From NCBI GenBank assembly GCA_025093555.1, contig JAIWNF010000018.1:434001-498000 (forward strand): 64,000 nt of DNA, read 5' to 3'. A program made the position numbers and the translations under genes. Of the stretch, positions 51,860 through 64,000 are shown piece after piece. Source of the DNA: Circinella umbellata. Its lineage: Eukaryota; Mucoromycota; Mucoromycetes; Mucorales; Lichtheimiaceae. Numbering within the stretch: the first letter of the stretch is position 1; the number at the start of each line of letters is the position of its first letter. Under the pieces are notes generated by a model, which worked only from the letters and a program-made list of their open reading frames with translations, was not told the DNA's origin and did not search any database.

Positions 51860-53990
51860 TTAGTTTGTCTGGTGAATTATGTGGTTGTCTGCGGGAAGAT
51901 CAAGAGAAATTGCGTTGGATTGAAATATTATATTGTCACACAGAGAAAAAAAAACTTACCATTGTCATTTGCTATTAATGAATCCCATGTGGTGCATCGT
52001 TGTTCAGGTGCATTATACCGGGTTGTCTTCTGACCTACACTGTTCCTCGGTCTATACTGCTGCATACCATAATACCCATTGGTCAATTGGATGGGCGTGG
52101 GTGAAAACATTTCATCCCCTGTATTGTTTTCAACGCTCGATACAGTTGATTTTGATTTTGTGGTAGATGTAGAAGAGAGGGAAGATGGATAAGATACAGT
52201 TTGCGTTGATGGTCTTGGTGACATAGGGCCGTTAATTAAAAGATTATTTTGTTGTTGTGATTGATTAGAAGCATTCGGAGAAGTGGACAAAAGAGAATTA
52301 TTACTTTTATTCGTCGATGTTGGATGTGTTGATGTTGTTGTTGCCGGCGTTGTTCCAGATGACGCATTTTGCATAATTTTATCACGATTCAATTCAATAC
52401 CAAAGAATGATGACAAATCATCGATAGTAATTTGTGGTTGCGAACGAGGTGTTGGCTCCAATGATGGTTGTGAAGGATTATTAGCCACAGTTGTTATCTG
52501 GCTTGGATCTTGTGCACCTGTAGGAGTTTCTGTTGTCAGTTCGGTTTGATCTGCGAAAGGATGAACCTCTTCTAATCCCTGCATTCTTCTCCATCGATTG
52601 GTCGTACGCTGTAAACTAAAATCGATCGTCAAAAACCAATATTTTTCAAAAAACTCGGCAGGGAGCTCCCAATTTCCTGCAATAGCTGGATCTCCGCCAT
52701 GGAATACAGAACCACTAAGTAGACATCGGAAACAGTCGTCTAAACTGAACTGATCTCTGAAAAGAATCATTCGATCACGCATGTGCGGTGTAGGAATTAG
52801 ATCAATACGAGGATCATGGGGAATCGTGAGCTAGAATAAAGTAATGTTCAGATTTAGACATTAGTTTTTTTTCTTCCCTTTTCTCTTTCTTTTTTCTAAC
52901 GAATTGATAATAATAGAAATTTCTTGCTTACTTGTAAGAGTGTCGGCTGGATAGCAAATGGCAAAGAACTCATTCGCACGCATGCTGCCTGTAACCTCAG
53001 CCGCAGACGTAACGCTTGAATAGCAGCGAGGTTACTCGTGAGAGGTTCATCCGTTAACATGACTGGCTTTGGTATATTATTTTGTCGGTTGTTGTTACTA
53101 TAATGTCCGTTACTATAACGACCATTGTCTTCTTTATATGTTTCAGTTTCTTGTACAGGTGATAAATCAGGGAGGTTGGCAAGGGAAATACGTTGTTGTT
53201 GATCTTCTTGTGGAGCGGATACACTTGGTGAAGGGGATGGGAATGTGTTTGGATCATTTAAATCGACGCTATTATTGCTACTACCGCCTGTACTCAAAGG
53301 AGTACGTTGCTCCCACGATATAGTAGATGAAGCAGACGCAGATGTTGATCGTGGAGACGGTGCGGGGTTACGTACACGATTAGGCATTGAGCGAACACCA
53401 TCTTCGGTAATCAAAATAGAACCAGAAGAAACATATCTGTCCCTTTGTTGTCGTCGATGACGATTATTGTTGTATACTTTGGAAAATGTAGGAAGTTTAC
53501 TTTTTGAGTTAACGTCAAGGTAAGCAGCAATAGGTTCTGGAATTGACTGGGCTAGAACTGATAGTGTTTGGTCGTTGATATATGGGCCGTGCTGCGGTAT
53601 AGTCAAGTTGTGTTGGAAACAAACTAACTGGAGTGATAAAACAATGCCTTTGAGATACCAGTTCTCAGATTTTAAAATATCATTTTCACTCTTAAGCTGT
53701 TCGTTTTCGTTGTAAAGTTTGTCTCGCTGTTCTCGAACTTGTTTAATAGCTACTTCGAGTTCTCGTAAATGTTTTTCTTTTCGCTCGCGAAAAGCTCGTT
53801 GTGCTGCTCGGTTCTGTGCTTTTCGAAGTGCAGGTGAGGCTGGATTAGGCTTACGGCCAGGTTTTTTTCGAATTTTAACGGGTTCTGTACTATCTGTTTG
53901 CGCATCATTATCGTCACCTTCTAAGGTATCGTAATCTTCAGGGCCATCTGTATCCATGTCCATGGTATCAATATCATGAGACGTATCCAT
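51860..53990 (-). CDS. bZIP transcription factor of Yap/Pap1 type with DUF3425-like domain, 3 exons, about 652 aa
   Basis: Nuclear DNA-binding regulator. Exons 53990-52932, 52830-51960 and, less certainly, 51888-51860. After an acidic N-terminus, residues 41-72 form a basic region (KKPGRKPNPAS, then NRAAQRAFRERK, the Yap-type signature), followed by a leucine zipper to about 118 (ELEVAIKQVREQRDKLYNEN). A middle S/P/N-rich segment precedes a DUF3425-like region that spans the first intron (about residues 325-430: FAIQPTLLQ, LTIPHDPRIDLIPTPHMRDR, WELPAEFFEKYWFLTID). The C-terminus is S/T/N/Q-rich. No Yap1 cysteine-rich redox domain is visible, so a simple oxidative-stress role is not supported. 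The final 9-residue exon uses a TTCCCGCAG acceptor; if unspliced the protein ends within intron 2. Confidence 0.9.
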
Positions 53991-56241
53991 GGTAATAATA
54001 AATTAAATGATATAAAAAAAAGTTTTTGTTTTTAATAGAAATAAAAAGGTGTTGAAAAAAGAATCTCTACTTTTAAAAAAGGAAAAGAAAAAAAGGAAGA
54101 GTGAAAGAAGAGTTAACTAATATGTTTGAAAAACAGGTGAAAACCTTAAAACAAGGAAAGAAAAGGCTTTCTTTCCATCCTATACAGGAATTGTGGGCGC
54201 CAATCATTTATTAGTATGTGTTATTTTGGTGGGATTTTTGTTGATTTATCTCCGATAATAGGGGGGGACGAAAAAAGGCGCGCTCAACTTATAAGTTCAG
54301 TTTTTGACGGGGAAAATAAAACAACACTCCTGCGTATTTAGTGAACTTCTACTCCATTCTCTATTATTAATAATATAAATAATATACAACCCTTGTGTCG
54401 AACAAATATGTGAAAATTTTCTTTTGCTATGTTTCTTCAATACTTTCAATTATAGTGTAGATAAACGTATTAGAAGATAGAAAAGCTACATGGATTTTTT
54501 TCTTGCTTGTACTTTTTTTTTGTGGGGTTCTTACTTCTGTACTTTCCGTCGTGTTACCCCTCCTCCAAATTTAGCTCAGACACTCTGGGAAAAAATAATG
54601 AATTGTTATATAAATTTTCAAGCAATCCGTATCACTAACCTGTTTATGTCAAACCATAAAATAAAAGGCTATTGAATTACAGTAATGATTTAGTTTATCT
54701 TGAAAATATTACCATGATAATTTACAACACAAAGCCTTATTAAATTGATTTCTTACCGCGGAATACTTACAAATTGACTGTCCCAATACTTTTTTTAATA
54801 CTTTTTATTACACACTCAGCTTGTAATCAATCAAAAATATATGGCTTTGCGCAATCAATAACAATAACTTTTACCTGAAACAGCAAAATAAAAATAAAAA
54901 AATAACTGCGGTAATAAGTTTTTATTCCAAATTCTCTTGTTTTCCTATCCATAATCTTTATCAAATTTCTTCAATTACATTATAGGTTGTATATGACAAT
55001 ATTTATTTTCGATCTTAATATCGTAATCGTGAGATCAGTATTTTTCATTGGCCTCACAGTTGTTCCTTTTCCTTTTTAGTTTTACGGTTGAATGAGTGTT
55101 TAAATCTGTACCGAATAAGTGACAAAATTATATTACATTAATACTAAAGCGACCATGAAAATACAAGTAAATAAATAATGTACTGAAGAAAAGTCAATCC
55201 GAAAAATCAAAAATGAGACCTTATTGTCACAGGGTTCACTAAATTGGTACATCTGCCGCGGCTAGCGTGCCTTTCCTAATAGGGTGCAACACAAATCAAC
55301 CATTGTTTTCATGTATATAAAATAAATAAGATAAATGAACTTTGTGACCAATTTGGAGCGATCGATCAAATCCATTCGGCATATCATTCTACCACGGTTA
55401 GAAGGAACATGTGGGAACATTTGAAGCAAAGATAAATTGAGTACGTTGCTTCGCAACTACCATATTGTTCAGTAATTAATGGCTATTATTTTTTGGGGGT
55501 TCTAGACATAATTGCATATCATGCATTTCGAATAGTAAAGGCGTAAAAAGAAAAAGAAAACTATAGCAAGAGGTATAACGATAACTAGTTACAACTATCC
55601 GGAACCAGGGAGATACTTTTTGAACCACCGCACTTTCTTTTCTTGCCAGCTTGGCATGATCTTTCTTTATTATTCTGATATTACTGGTTAATGTAGGTTT
55701 TTTTTTATTAATTAAATAAGGGAAATCAAGAACTATTTCGGTACAGTATAAATTTTAGATATAAATTGTTTGCTAAATTCATAATCATTTATTCGAATTA
55801 TTGAGTATCCTGGATTTTAATTGTAGTATAATCTACTGACCATTATATCTCTTTTTAGCATCAGCTTCAAAAATACTCAGAATTTTTATAACGCTGTTGG
55901 GGGTGATAAAGATTTAAATATCAATAAATAGAAACCCCAAATTGTTGTTCTATATTTTCAAAAGACTGTTTAAAATTAAGCGAGGGAACAGATAACCACA
56001 ATGTTTCTGTTGCTACAATTTTATGGCATTAATGATGTAACGGTATTGTTTAAATTTTATTGACAGGTTTTTATTATTATGACACTAATTCAGTTATAAA
56101 TTCAATTTACAGTCCGTCCTACAGTTTTCATAGCAGTCTATATCTCAAAGTGAAACTGTAACTTTGTTGAGTTGTAAATTCTTCGAGAATATTGTTTGCA
56201 AATAAAACGATCTCAATTAGATTTAATAATAAATAATAAAA
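53991..56241. other. intergenic region, about 2.2 kb
   Basis: The first 400 bases are the AT- and T-rich upstream region of the bZIP gene. The rest is AT-rich with no supported gene and runs up to the Harbinger-type relic. A minus-strand frame at 55262-55456 is not recognisable. Confidence 0.55.
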
Positions 56242-57119
56242 ATGAACATTGCCACTACTCCAACCGCTGATGCAGCTATTCAAGAGGAAAAAAGATTTCG
56301 TGGCAAAAATTTCGAGAAAAAGGAAGACCTACAATTAGTTAAGGCGTATCTGGTTACTTGCAATAATTCTGAAATCGATACTGATCAATCATCAGATAAA
56401 TTCTGGGTCCGTGTTTGGTACAAGTATATCGAAGATGGTAATGAGATGGAACGCAATTTCAATGCTCTCCGTAATCGCTTTCATACCCAGATTTCTCCAA
56501 GTTGTTTGAGATTTTCGGAAAGCATGTCGATCGTTTTAAGAAACCCGAAGAGTGGTGAAAATGACGAAGACAAGGTGATCATTTCTCAATGAATTACATC
56601 ATAATATCACACAGGAAAACTTACTAAGTAAATACAATGAAATAGTATCGACGTGCTCTCGAACATTACGAGGCAACAGCATCATCTCGTCTGAAAAATT
56701 TCAAGTTCAAACACTGTTTTGATATCTTGAAGCAAGAAGACAAGTGGAAGCCAGATATCTCAAATGCTGCGGAGCCTCAAGAAGTGGATGGAAATAGTGT
56801 GAGACCAATGGGTCAACAACAGACGACAGTCATAAAAAAGAAGCGTAAAGTAGACGAGGTGCATGCAAACTTGATCCAGAATGCAAAAAGGGTCAAGTGT
56901 CTTGAATCCATTGCTGAAAGTGCTCAACTCATGGCCGAGCATGCCATAATGAGCGTTGACATGAGTAAGTTGACGCCACGCCAAAAGCTATATTATACGA
57001 AAAAACAACAAGAAATTATTGAAAGAATGGATTATGGCGATGGTGAAGACGAAGAAGGTGAAGACGAAGAAGGAGAAGAAGAGATGGAAGAGAATCATGA
57101 TAAAGAAGTTGAACAATAA
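56242..57119 (+). CDS. Myb/SANT-like protein of PIF/Harbinger transposon type, 2 exons, 268 aa
   Basis: Second protein of PIF/Harbinger elements, which binds element DNA and helps bring the transposase into the nucleus. Exons 56242-56574 and 56646-57119, phase 0. The trihelix/Myb-like region shows FRGKNFEKKEDLQLVKAYL, KFWVRVWYKY and ALRNRFHTQISP. It is followed by the NAM-associated type segment LRNPKSGENDEDK, RRALEHYEA and FKHCFDILKQEDKWKP. A nuclear signal KKKRKVDE is at about residue 176. The C-terminus is very acidic (repeated GEDEE). The frame is intact, unlike the neighbouring transposase, whose remnants run toward it from the other strand with only about 65 bases between. Confidence 0.8.
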
Positions 57120-57185
57120 AACTAATAATATATCTTTATTATGCCATATGTGGAGGGGAAGAGCATGTGTAGTTTTGAAGTTTTA

Positions 57186-58400
57186 TTAAATCGCCATTAT
57201 GTTCCACAAGTGCTTAATGGAATCTTCTTGCAATCTTTGATGGATATAACTACACATAATTTCACGCTCTCGTCTGTGAATGACGTGTTCGGCAGATTCA
57301 CCTTCTCGAGAAAAAGAAGGCGAAGCAGTAAAACGACATTGATCGTAAGTGAAACACTCCTTATTGTTATATTTGTAGCTGTCACGCTCATTTTCAACGA
57401 TCATATTGTGAATAATGATATATGCTGTCTTGATGTTAGAGAGCTCGGAGACATTCCAGGCACTACCAGGCCCACGTACAGTGGCAGAGTGTACGTGAAT
57501 AACACGTTATCCTTATGTACAACTTCTTGTCTAGCAACGAAATACTACACTGTAAAGTTGGATTCTATGCTACAGACATTTGAATATGAATTCCCTTATC
57601 ATTTAGGGCTTACGGATTTTTTATTTCCCTGTGGAACTGGAATGGCCTTTACTATAATGTTGCCCGTAAAGAAAAAAACCATCAGCTAGATAGTATATAT
57701 GATGATATTCATCGATACTATACTTCATTTATGATCCACCGCCATGAGTAACATTGTCGAACAAGGGGGATTTGTGAAGTAGGTCAATGTCACTGTTGGA
57801 ACCAGGAATGTCAAATCTTGTGATGCTACAGCTTCCAAGATCACAGTTTCTCCCCCCTTCCTTACTTAGAAAATACTGTGAATGCAAATCAACAGAACAA
57901 ATCTGCCATCTCCAATCTATACAGCCAACGGAGCTAAGCATATCAGGAATTCCGCGACTTTCGTTCATTGTGAATATGCTCTTCAGATCTTCCTCACTAG
58001 TATAACAAAGGTATATTTTACCCTACGACCTGATAATTGCGCGACAGAACTCCTTCAACGTTTCTCGGGCGGTAGATGAGATCATTCTGAAATGACCATC
58101 GACTGTATCAGCTGGCTCACCATACGCCAACATTCTCATAGCTGTGTTTGCTTTTTGAAGGGTTGAGAAACTAGAGACACCAACTGCATCGCATGTTTTG
58201 CTGAAAGTACTCATAATTGGTCTGTAATTCGTCGACAATACGCAAAAAAAAGAGGATGCTGCATACAGAATCAGCGCCGAAAAGTTTTTTGCATTGTGCG
58301 TGCAATTTTCGTCAAATAATCTTCCATATGGATTTTATGGAAAAGGTATCTTTGACGATTTTTATTCAGTGCGCCAGTTCTACGTATGGTTACTATATCA
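57186..58400 (-). pseudogene. decayed PIF/Harbinger DDE transposase (DDE_Tnp_4)
   Basis: Remnants in correct order on the minus strand but in different frames. N-terminal helical region: HPLFLRIVDELQTNYEYFQQ (58300-58210), then TLQKANTAMRMLAYGEPADT and STARETLKEFCRAII (58160-58030). First catalytic region: NESRGIPDML and the Asp in GCIDW (57960-57900). TVILEAVASQDL, then GSNSDIDLLHKSPLFDNV with the second Asp (57800-57745); YYLADG and VKAIPVPQGNKK (57700-57640). C-terminal region: ARQEVVHKD, WNVSELSNI, HNMIVENERD and RLQEDSIKHLWNI (57540-57190). I count at least three frameshifts, several in-frame stops and a missing stretch after ASQDL. Order and motifs fit plant-type Harbinger transposases. 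Nonfunctional as it stands. Confidence 0.8.
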
Positions 58401-58830
58401 GGCCCAGTCTCAGTTAACGATTCTTCTTATTATACTTAAAATCTATCGTCAATAGCTGCTGCTTGTAACAAAAAATGCTGAAATTTATAGATCCATTATG
58501 AAGTTGAGATGGGTGAATAAAACTAAAAGAAAATGCGAATATACTGTTACATGAAATCTGGAGTTGTAGTAGTAATCTTAAATTTTACGACAAGTTCTGT
58601 AGTCCAATCTCAGTCACTGAAAAAAATCACTGTGCACACGGACCTCCTTCATAAACATTATGAAGTAAAAAAAAATTGGTTAGGTACAAAACTTTTTGAA
58701 TCCCTTGATAACCAATTTGAACATCTTTTTTTTCCTATACCTTGAAAGCTTAGTCCACATAATAGTTACCATATCAACAATCATTTTTGTTCCAGCTACT
58801 CCTGATAACTCTTGTGTGTAGCACCAAATT

Positions 58831-61800
58831 TGACAGCTTTAAGTTTATTTAGCTAACTAGTCAAGATCTCTCAAAAGCTCGCAATTAGACATTACCCTTT
58901 AATTGACTTTTTGGCTTCAATTTAAAAACTATAATGTATGGTAGATTTTATTACTTTTATTTATGATTTATACAATATCTAAGAAATAATCGAATATATG
59001 AATTTAGCAGTGTACCTATATATAACGCCAGTTCTGCGTGTGTTTCTCATTTAATATAAATACACTTTCAAATTTAACCTTTTTTTAACATTATGCAAAA
59101 CGGTATTATTGTGCTTCTTTTTTCTTTCTTTCGACAATTTGTTTAACCGTCTCTTCATGTTTTATGCTTCACGTCCTTATTCTCCTTCTCCATTCCTTTT
59201 TTTTTCCTATTAAATTATTTCGTGCTAACCAGTGTGACTTTTTTAGAATAAAGAGTACGCATTTATTTTTATAGCGTATATCGATGGTAACAATTCAAAG
59301 TTTTATTTCTTCACTTCTCTTCCTTGACAGCGTTGTTACTTCTTTCCTTATTTGTTTCCAACCCCCATTTTTTTTCTCCCTTTATTCTTACAGTATTTGA
59401 CTAGCATTTCAATTTCAATCAGCTCATTTTTTATCGAAAAAGTTCTTTTATCATATTAATCTATATATTGACAAAGTACTTTTTTTGGCAAGCCATTTGT
59501 CTTGATATTGTTGGCTCCTAGCTCCACTTTCTGTCAAAATATCTATGAAAAGCTCAGTAGTTGACCGTTATTAATTCACTGTAGATCGAGACCAAACGGA
59601 ACAGAATGCGCTATATCGTTATTGTGTTTGTATGTCTGTGTGAAGACGGCGAATGAGAGAAACGGAGAGAGTAGTTGTATGAATCAACCTAATTATTAAT
59701 CAAAGTTCTTTATATGTACTATACATATATAGATTTAATAGAGTGACTGGGGGTTGGGTAGAATGCGAGACAAAAGGTATGCGGTGTTATTAGAAAAACA
59801 TTTGTATTACTATATGCCTTTGGGTAAGAGTTGAATTATAGGAAACGGGTCGAAGTTCCTTGGCGTGGCAAAACCGGGCGTTTCTACCAAGGACACTAAT
59901 TTTTCGAGAGCGATCTAGGGTCGCTTTGGTGACATCTCCTCTATATTTTTCTTCTTTAACTTGTATTATTCCATTTATTCCACAATAATATATTAAAGAA
60001 AATATATAAATAAAGAAAATATCATCACTTAAAACCAAAGAGCATAAATCTTTCCATGATATAAAAGAAATATGACTTGCATTATTCTTATCCAATGAAA
60101 TGATTATAACAAGCATTCTATTGTAATAGCTACCCTTTATATACAAATTTGATTATGTAACTTGATAATACAATACTAAAAAGGTATTCAGCCCAACAAA
60201 CAATTCTTGTAATTATTTATATTGGATATAGTTATCACCAACCAGTAACACATCCCTATGGATGTATATGAAGCTCAACTCAAATGTAACTCGAGATGAT
60301 TGCTGATATATCGATAAATCAGCATGCTCAAGAAAAGAAAACGCTTTTTTCTAAGCAAGTTAAAAGAGAAGATAACTATTAACCTGTATACATTGGGAAT
60401 AATTAAACTATTTCTTAATAGATGCTTACTCATTAAAAGCCATTCTTTTTGTCTACGTCTACCATTTGTTATTGTTTTCTACTGAAAGAAAATAACCACG
60501 GTATTATATTTAGTAATACAACAGCTCATGTCAGTTTTCACGATAAAATACATACTTGAAATTTCTGTTGAAGTCATTCAACTTATTCTTCTTTCAAGGA
60601 CCAGAGGGGAAAAAAGACATTACTGCTCTAATTATTATTTATAACAGCATGTCTTTTGAAGTTTTTTTGAAGTACATGTGTGACATTCTAAGTGATAGAA
60701 TGTATGCAAGAGTTTGGTATTTTTAATCTTCCTCGCACTGTTTATCATATGTATACATATATGTAGAAATAAAGGATTTATACACAGATCTGTACTTTAT
60801 GTGTGATACAATTTTTCTAGGTATATATATGATTTATTATACCCACCGGCACTATACGGTGTCACTTTCATACCATTACTTACCATGGGTTCTACTCTAT
60901 CTTACTTTTATCATGATACCTCTCACAGATTTTGATTCGTCTATAATTTCAACCAGCTATTATAAAATATATGAATCTGAACAAAAATTGCAGTAGAACA
61001 CACGCAAGTCATCTGGAGGGGGAGTTTTTAAGATATTCCTAATTGGATTCCTTTCCCTGTCATTTGGTTATTAAAAGTAGCACACTCTACTAGATAATTA
61101 TACAATCTAAACAATCTAATAGGAATATTAGAAAAGAATGCTCTCACGATTATCATTAACATCTCTCATAATCGTTGAATAAAGTGTTTAAGAGAGAAAA
61201 AGGGATGAATATTAATTATATTAGGTAATGTTTTTACTGTGCTTTTCTTTCCCAGATAAAAAAAACCGGTAAAAAAAAACTGTTATAAATAAAATTATCA
61301 GTAAGGGCGCTATTGGTTTATCCTGTTGAACACTTTTATGTTGTAAAACAACAATATTTTTAATTTCATAATAGATTGATAATATATTGGAACCAAATAA
61401 TAATAGAAAAATAGGGCTCAAAGTGAACATCATCTTACGTTTTCTCAAAAAATAAATAATAACAATGTTGTTAATGAATGGTATCAATAACTACAAGAAT
61501 CTGTTCAAAAAAAAAAAAAAGAAAACTTTTATCATATACCAATTACAAAACGGTACTATTTTTATTTATTCATGGCAAATTAACTTTTTTATAATTAAAC
61601 CTGTACCCTGTGAATTATGTACTTATCACTAAAAAAAGAATAAAGTTTTAACTTGTTTTGTTTATTGGCTGCAGCAACAACAACAAAAAATTATGATAAG
61701 CAAGATAAATAGAAAAAGACGGGTCAATAACACCCCTGTTTTTTTTTTGTGTTATAAACAAGCAAAAAATATCGTCCATCATGGAAAGAATCGGGAAATT

Positions 61801-64000
61801 CTACGTTTCTATTTTAATGCCACCGAGAAAACCAATGATGTGGGGTAAAAAAAAAGGTTTCAACAAACAAACAATAACTGTGTGTAACATTAAAAGTATA
61901 TATTTTAGTGTCGTCTCATTTTCCATGTATCACAGACAACAGGATGCATAAAACAGTAAACTCCCATCCTAAATTCTCAAATCAAGTTGGTAACAAGTCA
62001 TGAAATATTAGAAAAATACAACCCGAGAACAGGAAGATAATATATATAGGTTTAAACATTAAAGCTTTTTAAGAAACGAGAGAGAGAAAACAAGCATTGT
62101 ATTTTACATGTAAAATCATCTGTCCTGGGCACAGAATTCAAGAAAAACGAAAATATGAAGTGTTTCATAAGTGATAATTGGCTCTTTTTTTTTTCTGAAA
62201 TGATTATAGAATGTGGCTCAAGCTTTGTTTGGATTGGATCACTTTTTTTTTAGAAAAGAAAATCACACTATTATCGACTTCGCCTACTTTTTTTTTATGT
62301 TTACGAAATAAAATCCATTATTAGATTATTATAACTACTGAATATGTATAATTCGGTCCTTTTATTCCTATTGTCGAATTTTTTATAGCGTGATAATTTT
62401 TATCCCTATTAAAACCGGCCCAACCAATAAAAAAAAAGGATAACATTTATTAACTCAAAACTCATTATTATTATTCTCATTTTTCTATAATACGATAAAC
62501 TTCTTTCTCATATACCTCCCCTAAAAAGAGCAAAGTTTAACAGTATATTGTTTCTGTCATACTTCGTCATGAATATAGACAAGATTGATTATAATATTAC
62601 TTTTTAGTTTATTTTTCAAACTATTTTTGTTTCAATGATAAAAGCAATAAAAATAAAAGAAGCTTTTTCGATGGTAAAGGGCCTTATTATTAATAGAGCG
62701 AACCTTTTTAGAATAAAATACTGTAACACGTTTTTTTTATATGTACACCTGCTGAAATATTTATTTATTTATATATATACATTAATAATATAAGTGTGTG
62801 TGTTTGTTTATCCGAAATAACAAAAGATGCAGGTTATTCTGCCACCATAAGATTAATACTGAGTTTATCAGAGACCACTTGTAATTCCAGTATTATTATT
62901 ACTGGCGTTGTCATATATTTTTGAGTAACAAACATAATACTTTTTTTTTTAAAAAAAAAAAGAACACGTTAGAAGCAGTAGCAAGAATTACTAATTTATG
63001 ACTTCAATACCGAGAGCATGTTTTTCTCTCATTTTTCTATTATTTCAATAAATGCATATGATTCAAAAAACATATTTACTTAGTAATAAACTTGATATAA
63101 AGTATAAAAGCACAGCTGTTAGATTACTGTATGCAAATGGAATTCATCATTTCTTTAGTTTATATGACTTGAGTGATTTTTTTTTGTTTGATGATCTACA
63201 AGTAGCGGTAACAAATTATGAACTAATATATAACTAAAAAAAAATAAGCTCACGAATGAGTTACAAAGGGTAAATAAAAAGAACATTAGCCTGGCTTACT
63301 ATACAGCTATTTATAATAATTACCCAAATATATGACAACCCGGTTTATAACTTGGTTTATGCAACTCATCTTAAAAGGTACATGCATCTAATTTTATTTA
63401 TTTATTTATGTTTTATAATACATTCGATGATTTAAACTGTTATATATATAACCAACGGTTATTATTATCATTCTTTGTACACAAACATATACACACATGT
63501 GTCATTATACTGTTCCTTTACTGTTATAGAAATCAGCCACTTTAACAGATGCGGCCTTTTCTTATGAATTAAATAAAAGGATACTAAAAATAATTATAAA
63601 TCGGGCGTTTTATACTTTTCTTATTGTGTGTGTGTGTGTGTGTGTGTGTACAAAGAAAAGAATAACTCACTTAATATTTCAATAGTTCAAAGCCTTCTTT
63701 GTTTTTGGATTATAATAAGAAATAGCAAAGTTATAAACGCAAACATACAAACCTGTCTGTATAAATTAATAGTAAACAAAAAAAAAAAGAGATTATTTTT
63801 AGAGGAACAAAAAGAATATATAAAGAATTGGAGTCTTTATTTATTTCTTTCTTTTCATTGTTTTTACTCTACTACTATTTTTTTAAACTATTATTGCATC
63901 AATTATTAAATAGACGATAGAGCAGAAAATTCTATGTCATGATTTCATTATATCCATTACTCATATTATTATTCATTATATTATCGACAACAACGAATAG
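58831..64000. other. gene-poor AT-rich region, about 5.2 kb
   Basis: No gene I can support on either strand. Long A/T tracts, a T(n)A(n) palindrome near 62940-62962 and a (GT)n at 63625-63649. One locally less biased minus-strand stretch (about 59800-59970) could be a coding remnant; see findings. No tRNA, rRNA or telomere repeat seen. Confidence 0.55.
63625..63649. repeat. (GT)n microsatellite
   Basis: About 12 GT units in gene-poor DNA. Confidence 0.9.

Larger units (their letters stand above)
56200..58830. mobile_element. PIF/Harbinger-type DNA transposon relic
   Basis: Defined by the Myb/SANT-like gene and the decayed DDE transposase, arranged convergently as in this class. Ends are not established: I found no clean terminal inverted repeats or 3-bp target-site duplication, so the limits given are approximate. 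Confidence 0.65.

Noticed and set aside
51673..51978. Plus-strand open frame of 101 codons
   Set aside because: Antisense to the end of the bZIP gene; no recognisable similarity.
57141..57689. Plus-strand open frame of 182 codons
   Set aside because: Lies opposite the decayed Harbinger transposase, whose recognisable motifs are all on the minus strand.
59820..59870. tRNA-like GGTCGAAGTTCC motif
   Set aside because: Does not match the B box and has no A box or cloverleaf around it.

Overview
The window is nuclear DNA from a filamentous fungus, most likely an early-diverging lineage such as the Mucorales (Mucoromycota). The grounds are: AT-rich sequence; many short introns of about 60-130 nt with GTAAGT-like donors and T-rich/AG acceptors; long A/T homopolymers; and a gene set that includes a group III polyHAMP histidine kinase, a Yap-type bZIP with a DUF3425-like C-terminal region, a homeodomain protein and a membrane-tethered family 5 glucosyltransferase. 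The lineage call is inference. Gene models were built by hand from exon translations, and the coding phase was checked across every intron reported.

Layout, left to right. 0-4.5 kb: two minus-strand genes, poly(A) polymerase and a GT15 alpha-1,2-mannosyltransferase. 6.5-15.6 kb (minus): a very large hybrid histidine kinase of about 2,682 residues, with 20 GDLS-type HAMP modules alternating with 19 GKLGGQ-type modules. 16.8-18.2 kb (plus): homeodomain transcription factor. 18.9-19.3 kb (plus): CBP4/UQCC3-type complex III assembly factor, convergent with a CCDC47-like ER membrane protein (19.35-21.2 kb, minus). 25.2-27.5 kb (minus): succinyl-CoA ligase beta subunit. 31.9-33.7 kb (plus): low-complexity protein of unknown function with C-terminal coiled coils and a disrupted frame. 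34.3-34.9 kb (minus): previously hidden three-exon gene for a 109-residue CxxC/HxxxH protein. 35.7-38.2 kb (plus): succinate dehydrogenase flavoprotein. 38.8-42.7 kb (plus): YPP1/TTC7 scaffold. 45.5-48.1 kb (plus): TM-anchored GT5 starch/glycogen synthase-like enzyme. 51.9-54.0 kb (minus): bZIP factor. 56.2-58.4 kb: a PIF/Harbinger-type transposon relic with an intact-looking Myb/SANT-like gene and a decayed DDE transposase facing it. The last 5.5 kb is AT-rich, with no gene I can support.

Functionally the genes are mostly unrelated housekeeping and regulatory genes, as expected in a fungal genome. Three concern mitochondrial energy metabolism: LSC2 and SDH1 catalyse consecutive TCA-cycle steps, and the CBP4-like factor serves complex III. 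The strongest candidate for something unusual is the roughly 40-module polyHAMP kinase. Next come the GT5 enzyme without a recognisable KxGGL motif, the altered nucleotide-binding loop of the poly(A) polymerase, and the Harbinger relic.
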